From Planctomycetota bacterium (GTDB lineage Bacteria > Planctomycetota > SZUA-567), in NCBI GenBank assembly GCA_020060765.1, contig JAGUZQ010000042.1, forward strand, positions 1-40,147: a stretch of DNA of 40,147 bases, in the 5' to 3' direction. This document shows, piece by piece, positions 33,454 through 40,147 of this stretch (position 1 is the stretch's first letter; each line of letters starts with the position of its first letter). The position numbers and the translations under genes were made by a program. A model generated the notes under the pieces. The model worked only from the letters and a program-made list of their open reading frames with translations. It ran no database searches and was not told where the DNA came from.

Positions 33454-34746
33454 CTACGCCAAATACGCCTCGATAGCCTGTTTCATCTTTTCCAGGTTGG
33501 CGAGGCGGGTGGCGTCGTCGTTCTGCAGCAGGGTAATGCGGAACCCGCGCAGCTCCGTGTGGAATCCGCTCAGAGGCGTGACGCAGATGCCGTATGCGCC
33601 CATCAGGTAATATACGAACCGCTTGTCCGAAATCATGCCCGGCACCTTGGCTTCGATAAAATCGCGCACCTTCGGGTCGGCGATGGGTAGAGTATTTTCC
33701 CGCAGCACGCCGTCGTCGAACACGACGGTGAAATAAAACGCGCCGCGCGGGCGGTTGGCCGTCACGCCGTCAATCGCATTGAAAAAGTCGTACGCGTCGT
33801 TGGCGCGCTTTTCAAAAATTTTCGCGCGCTTGTCCAGATTTTCCTGATAACGGGAATCGCCCATCACCACCGGAATCGACAACTGCGGCAGGGTGGTGGC
33901 GCAGACCTCCATCATCTTCGCCTTGAACAGCGAATCGGCGTAGAGCGCAAAGTCGGCGTCCTTGCCGGTGTTGTAAAATTCCAGCCAGCCGCAGCGCCCG
34001 CCCGGCCAGGGATATTCCTTGCTGATGCCGCGCAGAGCCAGGCCGGGCACGTCGCCAAGGACGTCGGCGATCGGCAGAGGTTGGGCGCCGTTAAAAGTGA
34101 TCTGCTGGTAAACCTCGTCGGAAATCACGAACAGGCCGTTGTCGCGGGCGATAGAGACTATCTCCTCCAGCATTTCGCGGTCATAGGTCATGCCGGTGGG
34201 GTTGTCGGGATTGATCAGCATGATGGCGACGATCTCCGGATGCTGCGCGATTTTTTTGCGCAGGTCGGCGAGGTCGGGCTGCCAGTCGTTCCGGTGATCG
34301 AGGCGGAACGTCAGTGGCGCGTGGTCGCCGCGCATGATCTCGCTGGAGAGGTGCGTCGAGTAACAGGGGCTGGGCATAATGACGCGCGCTTCGGGACGGA
34401 TCAACTGGTAAACCTTGTTGACTGCGTCGCCGAGACCGTTAAAGAACAGGATGTCATCGGCGGTGATCTGCACGCCGCCGCGGGCATTGACCGTGTGGGC
34501 GATAAAATCACGGGCAGCCTTCACGCCGCGCGTGGGAGAGTATGCCCAGGAAGAATTTTCCGCCGCTATGTTGGCGATGGCCTCGCGGATCCAGGGCGCG
34601 ACCTGCTCGCCGGTGCCGATCGGGTCGCCGATGTTTTCCCACTGCATCTTCACGCCCAGGTCGACGAGTTTATAGGCGTCCTCAACCACTTTCCGGATTT
34701 CGTACTGCAGATGCTTGACGCTGTCAGGCACGATTTTACCGCGCAT
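33454..34746 (-). CDS. PLP-dependent class I/II aminotransferase
   Basis: 430 residues of fold type I. INPDNPTG (178-185) and ISDEVYQ are the conserved blocks around the cofactor; ISKEYPWPGGRCGW carries the probable Schiff-base lysine K243 and the phosphate-binding arginine. The arginine that usually binds the substrate carboxylate is likely in ELRGFRITL near the end. AGGAGC precedes the ATG. Overall nearest to alanine/aspartate-type aminotransferases; the substrate cannot be fixed from sequence. Downstream, 10 bases on, the methyltransferase frame begins. Confidence 0.9.
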   Translation of the reverse strand: MRGKIVPDSVKHLQYEIRKVVEDAYKLVDLGVKMQWENIGDPIGTGEQVAPWIREAIANIAAENSSWAYSPTRGVKAARDFIAHTVNARGGVQITADDILFFNGLGDAVNKVYQLIRPEARVIMPSPCYSTHLSSEIMRGDHAPLTFRLDHRNDWQPDLADLRKKIAQHPEIVAIMLINPDNPTGMTYDREMLEEIVSIARDNGLFVISDEVYQQITFNGAQPLPIADVLGDVPGLALRGISKEYPWPGGRCGWLEFYNTGKDADFALYADSLFKAKMMEVCATTLPQLSIPVVMGDSRYQENLDKRAKIFEKRANDAYDFFNAIDGVTANRPRGAFYFTVVFDDGVLRENTLPIADPKVRDFIEAKVPGMISDKRFVYYLMGAYGICVTPLSGFHTELRGFRITLLQNDDATRLANLEKMKQAIEAYLA

Positions 34747-34863
34747 TGATTTGCTCCTGTTGATCGCCTTGATGGGCTATTGATTTTCCATAGATGTATT
34801 GTCGTTTCCGTTATGCACGACGGGAATCGCATTCGAAACAAGCTCTCAAATTCATTATCGGCA

Positions 34864-35892
34864 TCACCACACCCCCGGAATCGACCGTAGTATTTCCTGC
34901 AAATCCACGCCCCGGTTGCGGGGGTCTTCCTCCAATTTTCTGAAGTATTCGCTCCGGGGAGACTTGTGCTGCCCTTTCACGATGTCTTCGTATTTGTAGT
35001 TGCACCAGAGTTGCCAGATCTGATTGAAGCAGGCCGGGTTGGTGAAGAACTCGGTATCCTCCCCCACACCCTTGTAGCGATCAATCAACGCGCCCAGTCG
35101 CGACAGGGTCTTCTCGTTCTGTTCCTGCTTTTCGCAGATGTAGCCGCGCTGGTGGTTCTTGCCTGCCCAGAGGTGGAACTGCGCATCCTCCAGCGGGTCC
35201 TGGCCGTACTTAACGATCAGCATATCTTTCACGTTCTGCGTCGATTCGTCTATCGCGCCCGAAATACAGGAGTAGACGACGAAGTTTTTGTTGCCGGTCT
35301 TGCGGTCGAGAAAAGCAATGTCGGCGGCATAAGACGCGGCTTTGCCAAAGCCCACCCAGACCGCGAGATTGCGCCGGGCGGTTTCGTGGCAACCCAGGTA
35401 ATCGGCGGCGCGGGAAAGCGCCTGGTACAGCGCATCAGTTTCCAGATCGCGGGTGACGCCGGTGGCTACCGGGATTTTCCACTGCACCGATACCACCCCG
35501 ACGTATTTTCCCTTTATCAGCGGCAGCATCTTCAGCAGCGACTGGTAGGCGTTTTCGTTCTGTTCGTGCTGGATAACGAAAAAACGCTTTTCCAGCATTC
35601 CCTGAAAACCGTCGTGGACGTAATAAACGAAAAAGGTATTCAGTTCGGGAATGTTCACGATTTTCGCGCCCGCCTTTTTCGCAGCTTCGTAACCGGCCTT
35701 GTCCTGAAGGTAGATGTTCAGCAGATCGCGCTTGTCTTCCCGCATCTTCTGCACCGCCAAAGGGAACTGGTCCTTGGGGACACAGGGCGAAACCAGCCCT
35801 GTTATGGATGGGGTCTTTTTCTCGCCGGCATCGACCGTCGCCAGCGTCGAACATAGCAGCACACCGATGGCAAGGAAAAATCTGTTGGTCAT
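34864..35892 (-). CDS. Exported protein of unknown function
   Basis: 342 residues with a signal peptide (NRFFLAIGVLLCSTLATVDAG). The order of strands and helices (KYVGVVSVQWKIPVATGVTR; NLAVWVGFGKAASYAADIAF; NFVVYSCISG) faintly recalls an alpha/beta-hydrolase, but no GxSxG nucleophile elbow is present (GFGKA in its place), so no enzyme call is made. A conserved-looking C-terminus (CFNQIWQLWCNYKYEDIVKG) holds two cysteines. AGGAGGGAG precedes the ATG. No operon partner; neighbours are 117 and 247 bases away. Confidence 0.7.
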   Translation of the reverse strand: MTNRFFLAIGVLLCSTLATVDAGEKKTPSITGLVSPCVPKDQFPLAVQKMREDKRDLLNIYLQDKAGYEAAKKAGAKIVNIPELNTFFVYYVHDGFQGMLEKRFFVIQHEQNENAYQSLLKMLPLIKGKYVGVVSVQWKIPVATGVTRDLETDALYQALSRAADYLGCHETARRNLAVWVGFGKAASYAADIAFLDRKTGNKNFVVYSCISGAIDESTQNVKDMLIVKYGQDPLEDAQFHLWAGKNHQRGYICEKQEQNEKTLSRLGALIDRYKGVGEDTEFFTNPACFNQIWQLWCNYKYEDIVKGQHKSPRSEYFRKLEEDPRNRGVDLQEILRSIPGVW

Positions 35893-36139
35893 TTTCCGCT
35901 CCCTCCTGAAAGAATAGTCTGTATAATTGACTATCTACCGGCGGCGGCGATTCATATCAGAAAAAGACGCAGCCGCCAAAAATAATTATAATAAAATCGG
36001 CTTGGCATAGCCAGAGATGTTTCCGGGCTGAAGGGAGGTGGCATGGCGCCACAGCCATCTTTCGCAAGCGGGTTCGGACCAGTTTTTATCTGCGCTCCCT
36101 TCGTTCGCGGATATCTGATTATTGTTCATTGGAGAGCCG
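35893..36139. other. Divergent intergenic region
   Basis: ATAGTC (35914-35919) and GACTAT (35929-35934) form an inverted repeat around an AT-rich centre just above the minus-strand gene, a possible operator. Around 36030-36050 a small GTGGC/GCCAC hairpin lies in a purine-rich stretch. No gene seen. Confidence 0.4.
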
Positions 36140-36754
36140 ATGCCAATTGAAGCCGTTATTTTCGACCTCGGCCGCGTGCTGGTGGATATCGATTTCACAC
36201 GCGGGTTATTGAGACTCCTAGCCGCCTCCGGCGCGGAGTCGGCGGAGGAATACGTCGCCAGGCTGAGCCGCGACAGGCTGTTCACCGACTACTGCGCGGG
36301 AAAGCTGACGCCGGAGGAATTTCACCGCGAGTTCTGCCGCAAGACCGGCTTGTCGCTGTCGTTCGACGAATTTGCGCGGCGCTGGTGCGACATCTTCGCG
36401 CCGATGCCGGGGATGGAGGAATTGCTGGCGGAAGTCGCGCGGTCGTACAGGGTCGGCATCCTTTCCGACACCGACCCGCTGCACTGGGAGTTTCTCCGGC
36501 GCGAATATCCTTTTCTGCAACAGGTGGAGAAACCGACGCTCAGTTTCGAAACCGGCTTCGTCAAGCCCGCGCCGGAAGCGTTTCTGCTGGCGACGGAAAG
36601 GGTGGGCGCGAAACCGGAAGAATGTTTCTTCACCGACGATAAATCGGAAAACGTGCAAGCCGCACAGGCGGTGGGGATGACGGCAAGAACTTTCACGAGC
36701 GCGGCGGATTTGCGGGAGACTTTGCGGCGATTGAGGCAGCGGCCAGCACGATAA
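36140..36754 (+). CDS. HAD-superfamily phosphatase, YihX-like
   Basis: 204 residues. Motif I is FDLGRVLVDIDF with nucleophile D9, very close to FDLGNVIVDIDF of E. coli YihX, an alpha-D-glucose-1-phosphate phosphatase. Motif II is ILSDTDP, motif III the lysine in FVKPAPEAF, motif IV FFTDDKSENV; the cap is helical (subclass IA). It should dephosphorylate a small sugar phosphate or nucleotide in the cytoplasm. The ATG at 36140 is chosen because GGAGAG lies just upstream. The last 62 bases overlap the convergent glycosyltransferase gene. Confidence 0.88.
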   Translation: MPIEAVIFDLGRVLVDIDFTRGLLRLLAASGAESAEEYVARLSRDRLFTDYCAGKLTPEEFHREFCRKTGLSLSFDEFARRWCDIFAPMPGMEELLAEVARSYRVGILSDTDPLHWEFLRREYPFLQQVEKPTLSFETGFVKPAPEAFLLATERVGAKPEECFFTDDKSENVQAAQAVGMTARTFTSAADLRETLRRLRQRPAR

Positions 36755-38273
36755 TGCAGCCCATCGCGGGCAGGCGGTAGCGGATCGAACCCATGAAGAC
36801 AGTGTGCAGCGCGGCGAAATAGAACGCCGGAATTAGCAGGATATATATTTCGCGCCACTCGCGCCGGTATTTAATCACTCCCCACAGCGCCAGCACCATC
36901 ACCGGCAGATAGCTGTACAGGCTGAGCGCCAAGTAATGCCATCCGCGCGCGCCCTCGTAATTCGGCACCACGTTCCATGTCCGCAGGAATTTGACCGGCA
37001 TTAGTTTGAGGAATTTATATGGGTTGGATTTGATCCAGCGACGAGACTTATATTTTAAATACTCATCATTTCGCAATTCTCGTTCTTTAGCCATATTGGG
37101 ATGCAAATCCTCCGGCATGATATATATGGTTTCACATCTAGATGAATTTTGCAGATACACACTAGCTTTGATGAGCATTCCATCTTGATACGAAGGAATA
37201 ACAATCTTCCCATTATTCGGTCCGCCGTCGGCGTATTCGGAACATGATTCGTAGAGGGTGAAGCCGCCCATGGTGCTGAAGGGGACAAACTTTTCAAACA
37301 CCCGGTAATTGCGCACCCACCACGGCGACATCCCGGCGGCGAAGGCCAGGCAGATAATGGGAATCGAAATCAGCGTCGCCTTGCGCTGGCAAAAAAATGC
37401 GTCGCCGTTATCGCCCGCATTTCTCTGCATCCGCCACAACCGCGCCAGCAGGAACGCGATTACGAAAATCCCGAACAACGCGAAACTCGCCTTCACCATC
37501 ACCGCCAAAGCCAGCGCGAAACCGACCAGCGCGGCGCAGGCGTAGGCTGGTTTGTATGTAGGGACTGAGGAGCTGAGGGGCTGAGGGACTGAGTTTCCCA
37601 GGCGTGAGCTCTGTCTGTTTTCGCAAGTCTCGTGCCTGCGTAAAGACTCGCCCTCTGGCGAGCAGAATCTTAGTCCCATAGTCCCATAGTCCCTTAGTCC
37701 CCCGCAAGCCTGCAAAAATTTCACGCCCGCCAGAATTATCAGCAGCGTCGCGGTAACGCCCAGCGTATCCGCCAGCACCAGATTGGAAAAGTAAATGAAG
37801 AACGGATAAACCGCGCCCATCCCTGCCGCCAGCAGGCCGGTGCGCCGCGAAAACAGCGCCGTACCCAGCAGAAACATTAAATACAGATTGAAGACGTCGA
37901 ACAGGTTGTTGACGATCCGCGACACGCGCGGCGACTCGCCCACGGTTTTATATTGCGCCGCCAGCAACAGCGAATACAGCGGCGTACGCCAGGCGTGGCG
38001 GTTGCTTTCGTCAATATATTGATTGTGTTCGGCGACGTTATGTGCATAGGCGGCGAAGTTGTTGGAATCGGGGAAAAGGAATTTCCCTGCCGCGCCGTGC
38101 CGGTTCTCCACCTGCCGCGCGACAACAAAACCGACAGCCAGCCGCAGCAACAGCCCAATGAGCAGGATCGCGACAAGGATGGCACGACCTTCCCCCCCCG
38201 CGGCAGACTCCCCCTCTCCCCTTGCAAGGGGAGAGGGATTACCGCTTTTAAAATTTCGCGAATCGCAAGACAA
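36693..38273 (-). CDS. ArnT/PMT-like membrane glycosyltransferase with repeat DNA in its frame
   Basis: About 525 residues, many membrane helices. FLFPDSNNFAAYAHNVAEHN and HAWRTPLYSLLLA fit the first periplasmic loop of GT39/GT83-type transferases, which move a sugar from a polyprenyl phosphate to lipid A, protein or polymer outside the membrane. Two parts are repeat DNA: residues about 11-29 (NPSPLARGEGESAAGGEG) come from the palindrome at 38212-38237, and about 190-240 (LRDYGTMGLRFCSPEGESL to SSSVPTY) from a family D element at 37561-37702, placed in a loop between helices. The frame stays open through both. The only supported start is a TTG at 38273; the original 5' end may be lost. Overlaps the HAD gene by 62 bases, tail to tail. 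Confidence 0.75.
   Translation of the reverse strand: MSCDSRNFKSGNPSPLARGEGESAAGGEGRAILVAILLIGLLLRLAVGFVVARQVENRHGAAGKFLFPDSNNFAAYAHNVAEHNQYIDESNRHAWRTPLYSLLLAAQYKTVGESPRVSRIVNNLFDVFNLYLMFLLGTALFSRRTGLLAAGMGAVYPFFIYFSNLVLADTLGVTATLLIILAGVKFLQACGGLRDYGTMGLRFCSPEGESLRRHETCENRQSSRLGNSVPQPLSSSVPTYKPAYACAALVGFALALAVMVKASFALFGIFVIAFLLARLWRMQRNAGDNGDAFFCQRKATLISIPIICLAFAAGMSPWWVRNYRVFEKFVPFSTMGGFTLYESCSEYADGGPNNGKIVIPSYQDGMLIKASVYLQNSSRCETIYIMPEDLHPNMAKERELRNDEYLKYKSRRWIKSNPYKFLKLMPVKFLRTWNVVPNYEGARGWHYLALSLYSYLPVMVLALWGVIKYRREWREIYILLIPAFYFAALHTVFMGSIRYRLPAMGCIIVLAAASIAAKSPANPPRS
37561..37702. repeat. Family D octamer element inside a gene
   Basis: Four octamers of the GGGACTGA type (37561-37592) face four of the TAGTCCCA type (37671-37702), forming inverted arrays with a 78-base loop that contains a perfect hairpin CTCGCC-CTCT-GGCGAG (37647-37662). 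It lies within the membrane glycosyltransferase frame. Confidence 0.85.
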
Positions 38274-38323
38274 TATTATGGAACCCCCTCACCCTGGCCC
38301 TCTCACCCTGCAGGGGGAGAGGG
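38212..38323. repeat. Two 26-base C-type palindromes
   Basis: 38212-38237 is a perfect 26-base palindrome (CCCTCTCCCC and its inverse). 38298-38323 is a second one, CCCTCTCACCCTG and its inverse with one mismatched pair. The first is read as protein at the N-terminus of the membrane glycosyltransferase; the second is between that gene and uvrC. The 38274-38441 gap has no other gene. Confidence 0.85.
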
Positions 38324-38441
38324 AACTTGCTTCGTGGTTAGCGACGGTTTTCAAAAATCGCGGGACGCATGAATTCAGTACCTTAGCCAAGCGCACATTA
38401 TATCCTTGCTCCTCCCAAGGCGGAAGGATAAACTCGCTTGC

Positions 38442-39782
38442 ATGAGCGACGAAGACAAACGCAAATCTCTGCTGGAAAAAGCCAGGAGCCTGCCTCTTTC
38501 GCCCGGCGTGTACGTGATGAAAAACACCGTCGGCGACGATATCTACGTGGGCAAGGCCAAGGAACTGCGGCGGCGCGTCAGCAGTTATTTCCAGGCCAAA
38601 GACCGTCTCGCCAAGGAAGCGGCGCTGGTGGAGAATATCGACGACTTCGAATATGTCGAGACCGGCTCGGAGCTGGAGGCGCTGCTGCTGGAAAGCCGCC
38701 TGATCAAGGATCTTCAGCCTAAATACAACATGATGCTGAAGAACAATGAGTTGTATCCCTTTATCGAAATCACCTGGGACGAGGACTTTCCGCGCGTCTT
38801 TGTCACCCGTCAGAAAAAGAACAACGACAGCCGTTACTTCGGTCCCTTCGTGGCGGCGGGCGACCTGCGCGCGGCGCTGGCGATGCTGCAACGGATTTTT
38901 AAATTTCGCATCTGCAAAAGAAAAATCGACGCTTCCGACAAGCGGCGCAAATACCAGCGCGGCTGTCTTAATTTTCACATTGGTCGCTGCGCCGGCCCCT
39001 GCCGCGACGCAATTTCGAAAGAGGATTACCGCAAGCGGATTTCCTCCCTCTGCCGGTTTCTGACGGGGCAGAAGAAAGACCTGCTGAACGACCTGCGCGA
39101 GGAAATGAAAACCGCCGCCGACAATCTGCATTTCGAAACCGCCGCCGCCCTGCGCGACCTGGTGGAAGCGCTGGAAAATCTGAACGACTATCCCGAACTG
39201 GACGACACCCTCGCCCCCGCGCCGCCCGCGCTCGAACCGGAGCGGGGGCTGGTGGCTCTGCAGAAGGCGCTTGAGTTGGACTGGACTCCCCGCCGCATCG
39301 AAGGCATCGACATCGCCAACCTGCAGGGGAAAGAGACGGTCGGCTCGCTGGTTTATTTCATCGACGGGCTGCCGTTCAAGGACGGCTACCGGCGTTTCCG
39401 CATAAAGACCGTCGAGGGGCAAGACGATTTCCGTTGCGTGGCGGAAGTGGTGACGCGGCGCTACGGCGGCATAATCAAGCGCGGCGAAGACATGCCCGAC
39501 ATCGTCATGATCGACGGCGGCAAGGGACAGTTGCACGCCGCCGCCGACGCACTTGCGCAAAGCGGCGCGCGCGTGCCGGTGCTGCTCAGTCTCGCGAAAA
39601 AGGAGGAGGCGGTTTTCGTCTGGGGGAGGGAAGAGCCGCTGGCCTTGTCGAAACGGAATCTGGGCTTGCGCCTGCTCATGCACATCCGCGACGAGGCGCA
39701 CCGCTTCGCCCAGCATTATCACCACATCCTGCGGCGCAAGGCGCTGTTCGGCGAGGAGGATCAGTCTCCAGTCACCAGTTGA
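38442..39782 (+). CDS. uvrC: Excinuclease UvrC lacking the C-terminal HhH domain
   Basis: 446 residues against about 600 usual. UvrC makes both cuts in nucleotide excision repair. The GIY-YIG 3'-nuclease is present (about 15-100: SPGVYVMKNTVGDDIYVGKA), then a cysteine group CLNFHIGRCAGPC, the UVR helix pair for UvrB (LREEMKTAADNLHFETAAAL) and the RNase-H-like 5'-nuclease with IEGIDIANLQG, IVMIDGGKGQLHAA and HIRDEAHRFAQHYHH. Normally the helix-hairpin-helix pair follows about 20 residues later. Here the frame ends in DQSPVTS, encoded by a CAGTCTCCAGT repeat array. No HhH coding is seen after it. The ATG at 38442 has a distant GGAAGGA; the frame opens at 38406. Confidence 0.88.
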   Translation: MSDEDKRKSLLEKARSLPLSPGVYVMKNTVGDDIYVGKAKELRRRVSSYFQAKDRLAKEAALVENIDDFEYVETGSELEALLLESRLIKDLQPKYNMMLKNNELYPFIEITWDEDFPRVFVTRQKKNNDSRYFGPFVAAGDLRAALAMLQRIFKFRICKRKIDASDKRRKYQRGCLNFHIGRCAGPCRDAISKEDYRKRISSLCRFLTGQKKDLLNDLREEMKTAADNLHFETAAALRDLVEALENLNDYPELDDTLAPAPPALEPERGLVALQKALELDWTPRRIEGIDIANLQGKETVGSLVYFIDGLPFKDGYRRFRIKTVEGQDDFRCVAEVVTRRYGGIIKRGEDMPDIVMIDGGKGQLHAAADALAQSGARVPVLLSLAKKEEAVFVWGREEPLALSKRNLGLRLLMHIRDEAHRFAQHYHHILRRKALFGEEDQSPVTS

Positions 39783-39885
39783 CAGTCTCCAGTGTTGGTT
39801 TTTGGAAGTATAAGCAAAACAGATGGCACACATATTCCCCCGGCAGTTGCGAACAGAAAGGCTTACACCAGAAAAGCTGGAGACT
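39762..39885. repeat. Family E inverted array at the uvrC end
   Basis: CAGTCTCCAGT occurs at 39762-39772 and 39783-39793, 21 bases apart, and its inverse core CTGGAGACT at 39877-39885, followed by AAAAAAGTTTTTT. The uvrC stop (39780-39782) falls between the two direct copies. Possibly also acts as terminator. Confidence 0.75.
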
Positions 39886-39896
39886 AAAAAAGTTTT

Positions 39897-39925
39897 TTGC
39901 AATCGCCGCCGCCCTGCCGTATAAC
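39897..39925 (+). promoter_or_regulatory. Promoter of the right-edge gene
   Basis: TTGCAA (39897-39902) and TATAAC (39920-39925), 17 bases apart, lie 31 bases above the GTG start. Confidence 0.6.
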
Positions 39926-39955
39926 TTGTACAGGCATTATTTCAGGAGATCGAAC

Positions 39956-40147
39956 GTGTCTGAAGGCATAGTAGTGGAATGTTCCTGCGGCAGGAAATAC
40001 CGGGTTCCGGCCGAGGTGGCAGGCAAGAAGGTGCGCTGCAAGGAATGCGGCGCGGCGATGGACGTGCCTGCCGCTTCCCCGCCGCCTGAACCGGTTCACC
40101 CTGCCCCGGCGGCGGCGCCTGTCGCTCCGCCTGAACCGACCCGACCC
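39956..40147 (+). CDS. Zinc-ribbon protein, partial at the window edge
   Basis: The first 64 residues from a GTG behind CAGGAG. A compact zinc site CSCGRKYRVPAEVAGKKVRC..CG (C9, C11, C28, C31) is followed by a proline/alanine-rich linker (PPPEPVHPAPAAAPVAPPEP). In PVC bacteria this short ribbon often opens membrane proteins or sensor proteins of unknown role. The rest lies outside the window. Confidence 0.75.
   Translation, partial: MSEGIVVECSCGRKYRVPAEVAGKKVRCKECGAAMDVPAASPPPEPVHPAPAAAPVAPPEPTRP

Noticed and set aside
34864..35892. Alpha/beta-hydrolase assignment for the exported protein
   Set aside because: The expected GxSxG elbow is GFGKA here, and no convincing catalytic acid or histidine could be placed.
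37561..37702. Octamer arrays considered as a CRISPR array
   Set aside because: Units are 8 bases with no spacers; no cas genes are present.
1..40147. tRNA, rRNA, insertion-sequence transposases and prophage genes
   Set aside because: Looked for and not seen on either strand.

Overview
The window is a GC-rich (often 60-75% by hand count), densely coded bacterial chromosome segment with about 26 intact genes, one partial gene at the right edge, and an unusual load of short dispersed repeats. Gene content points to the PVC group, most likely Lentisphaerota (Victivallales-like). The clues are three prepilin-type proteins with FTLVELL leaders and H-X9-DG tails, a GntR regulator with a LacI-like sensor, large exported glycoside-hydrolase-like proteins and a CBM9-like protein next to the prepilins, and a zinc-ribbon protein start at the right edge. 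This is inference from gene families; no rRNA or tRNA gene was seen to settle taxonomy.

Layout. Positions 370-3551 (minus) hold a LarA-type nickel racemase homologue, a DUF502 membrane protein and dprA. Positions 3669-5405 (plus) encode a zinc-ribbon/methyltransferase-like domain fused to a GT9 glycosyltransferase. Positions 5392-9961 (minus) form a three-gene set: a two-helix coiled-coil membrane protein, an ExeA/GspA-like AAA+ ATPase, and a 699-residue very acidic, tail-anchored protein. Positions 10143-15584 (plus) carry leuS, recO, a GDT1-like half-transporter fused to a diiron ferritin-like domain, a zinc-ribbon protein and a membrane-anchored transglutaminase-like protein. Positions 15588-19061 hold a nitrilase-family hydrolase, a NUDIX hydrolase, an AT-rich leucine-rich-repeat protein, the YqgF/RuvX nuclease and a 3D-domain protein.

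Positions 19177-32564 look like a glycan-degradation locus around a divergently placed GntR/LacI-type regulator (23527-24624). On the minus side are a prepilin-like gene and a LamG/glycoside-hydrolase-like lipoprotein. On the plus side are an AbiEi-like regulator fused in frame to a prepilin, a second prepilin, a GH42-like protein, a CBM9-like protein and a small anchored helical protein; the last four are tightly packed or overlapping. Positions 32577-40147 hold a methyltransferase, an aminotransferase, an exported protein of unknown function, a YihX-like phosphatase, an ArnT-like membrane glycosyltransferase with repeat DNA inside its frame, a uvrC that stops inside a repeat, and the start of a zinc-ribbon protein.

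The repeats deserve as much attention as the genes. At least five families recur: (A) inverted arms around GTCATTCCCGC...GGGAATCCAG; (B) CCTTAATTAAACCGTATTG; (C) CCCC(T)/(A)GGGG hairpins, often next to B; (D) tandem octamers of the TTAGTCCC type arranged as inverted arrays; (E) CAGTCTCCAGT arrays. Copies of D and E supply the C-terminal codons of the GntR regulator and of uvrC, and a D element lies in frame inside the membrane glycosyltransferase. The best candidates for undescribed biology are the GDT1-diiron fusion, the AbiEi-prepilin fusion, the ExeA/acidic-protein operon and the protein-remodelling repeats.
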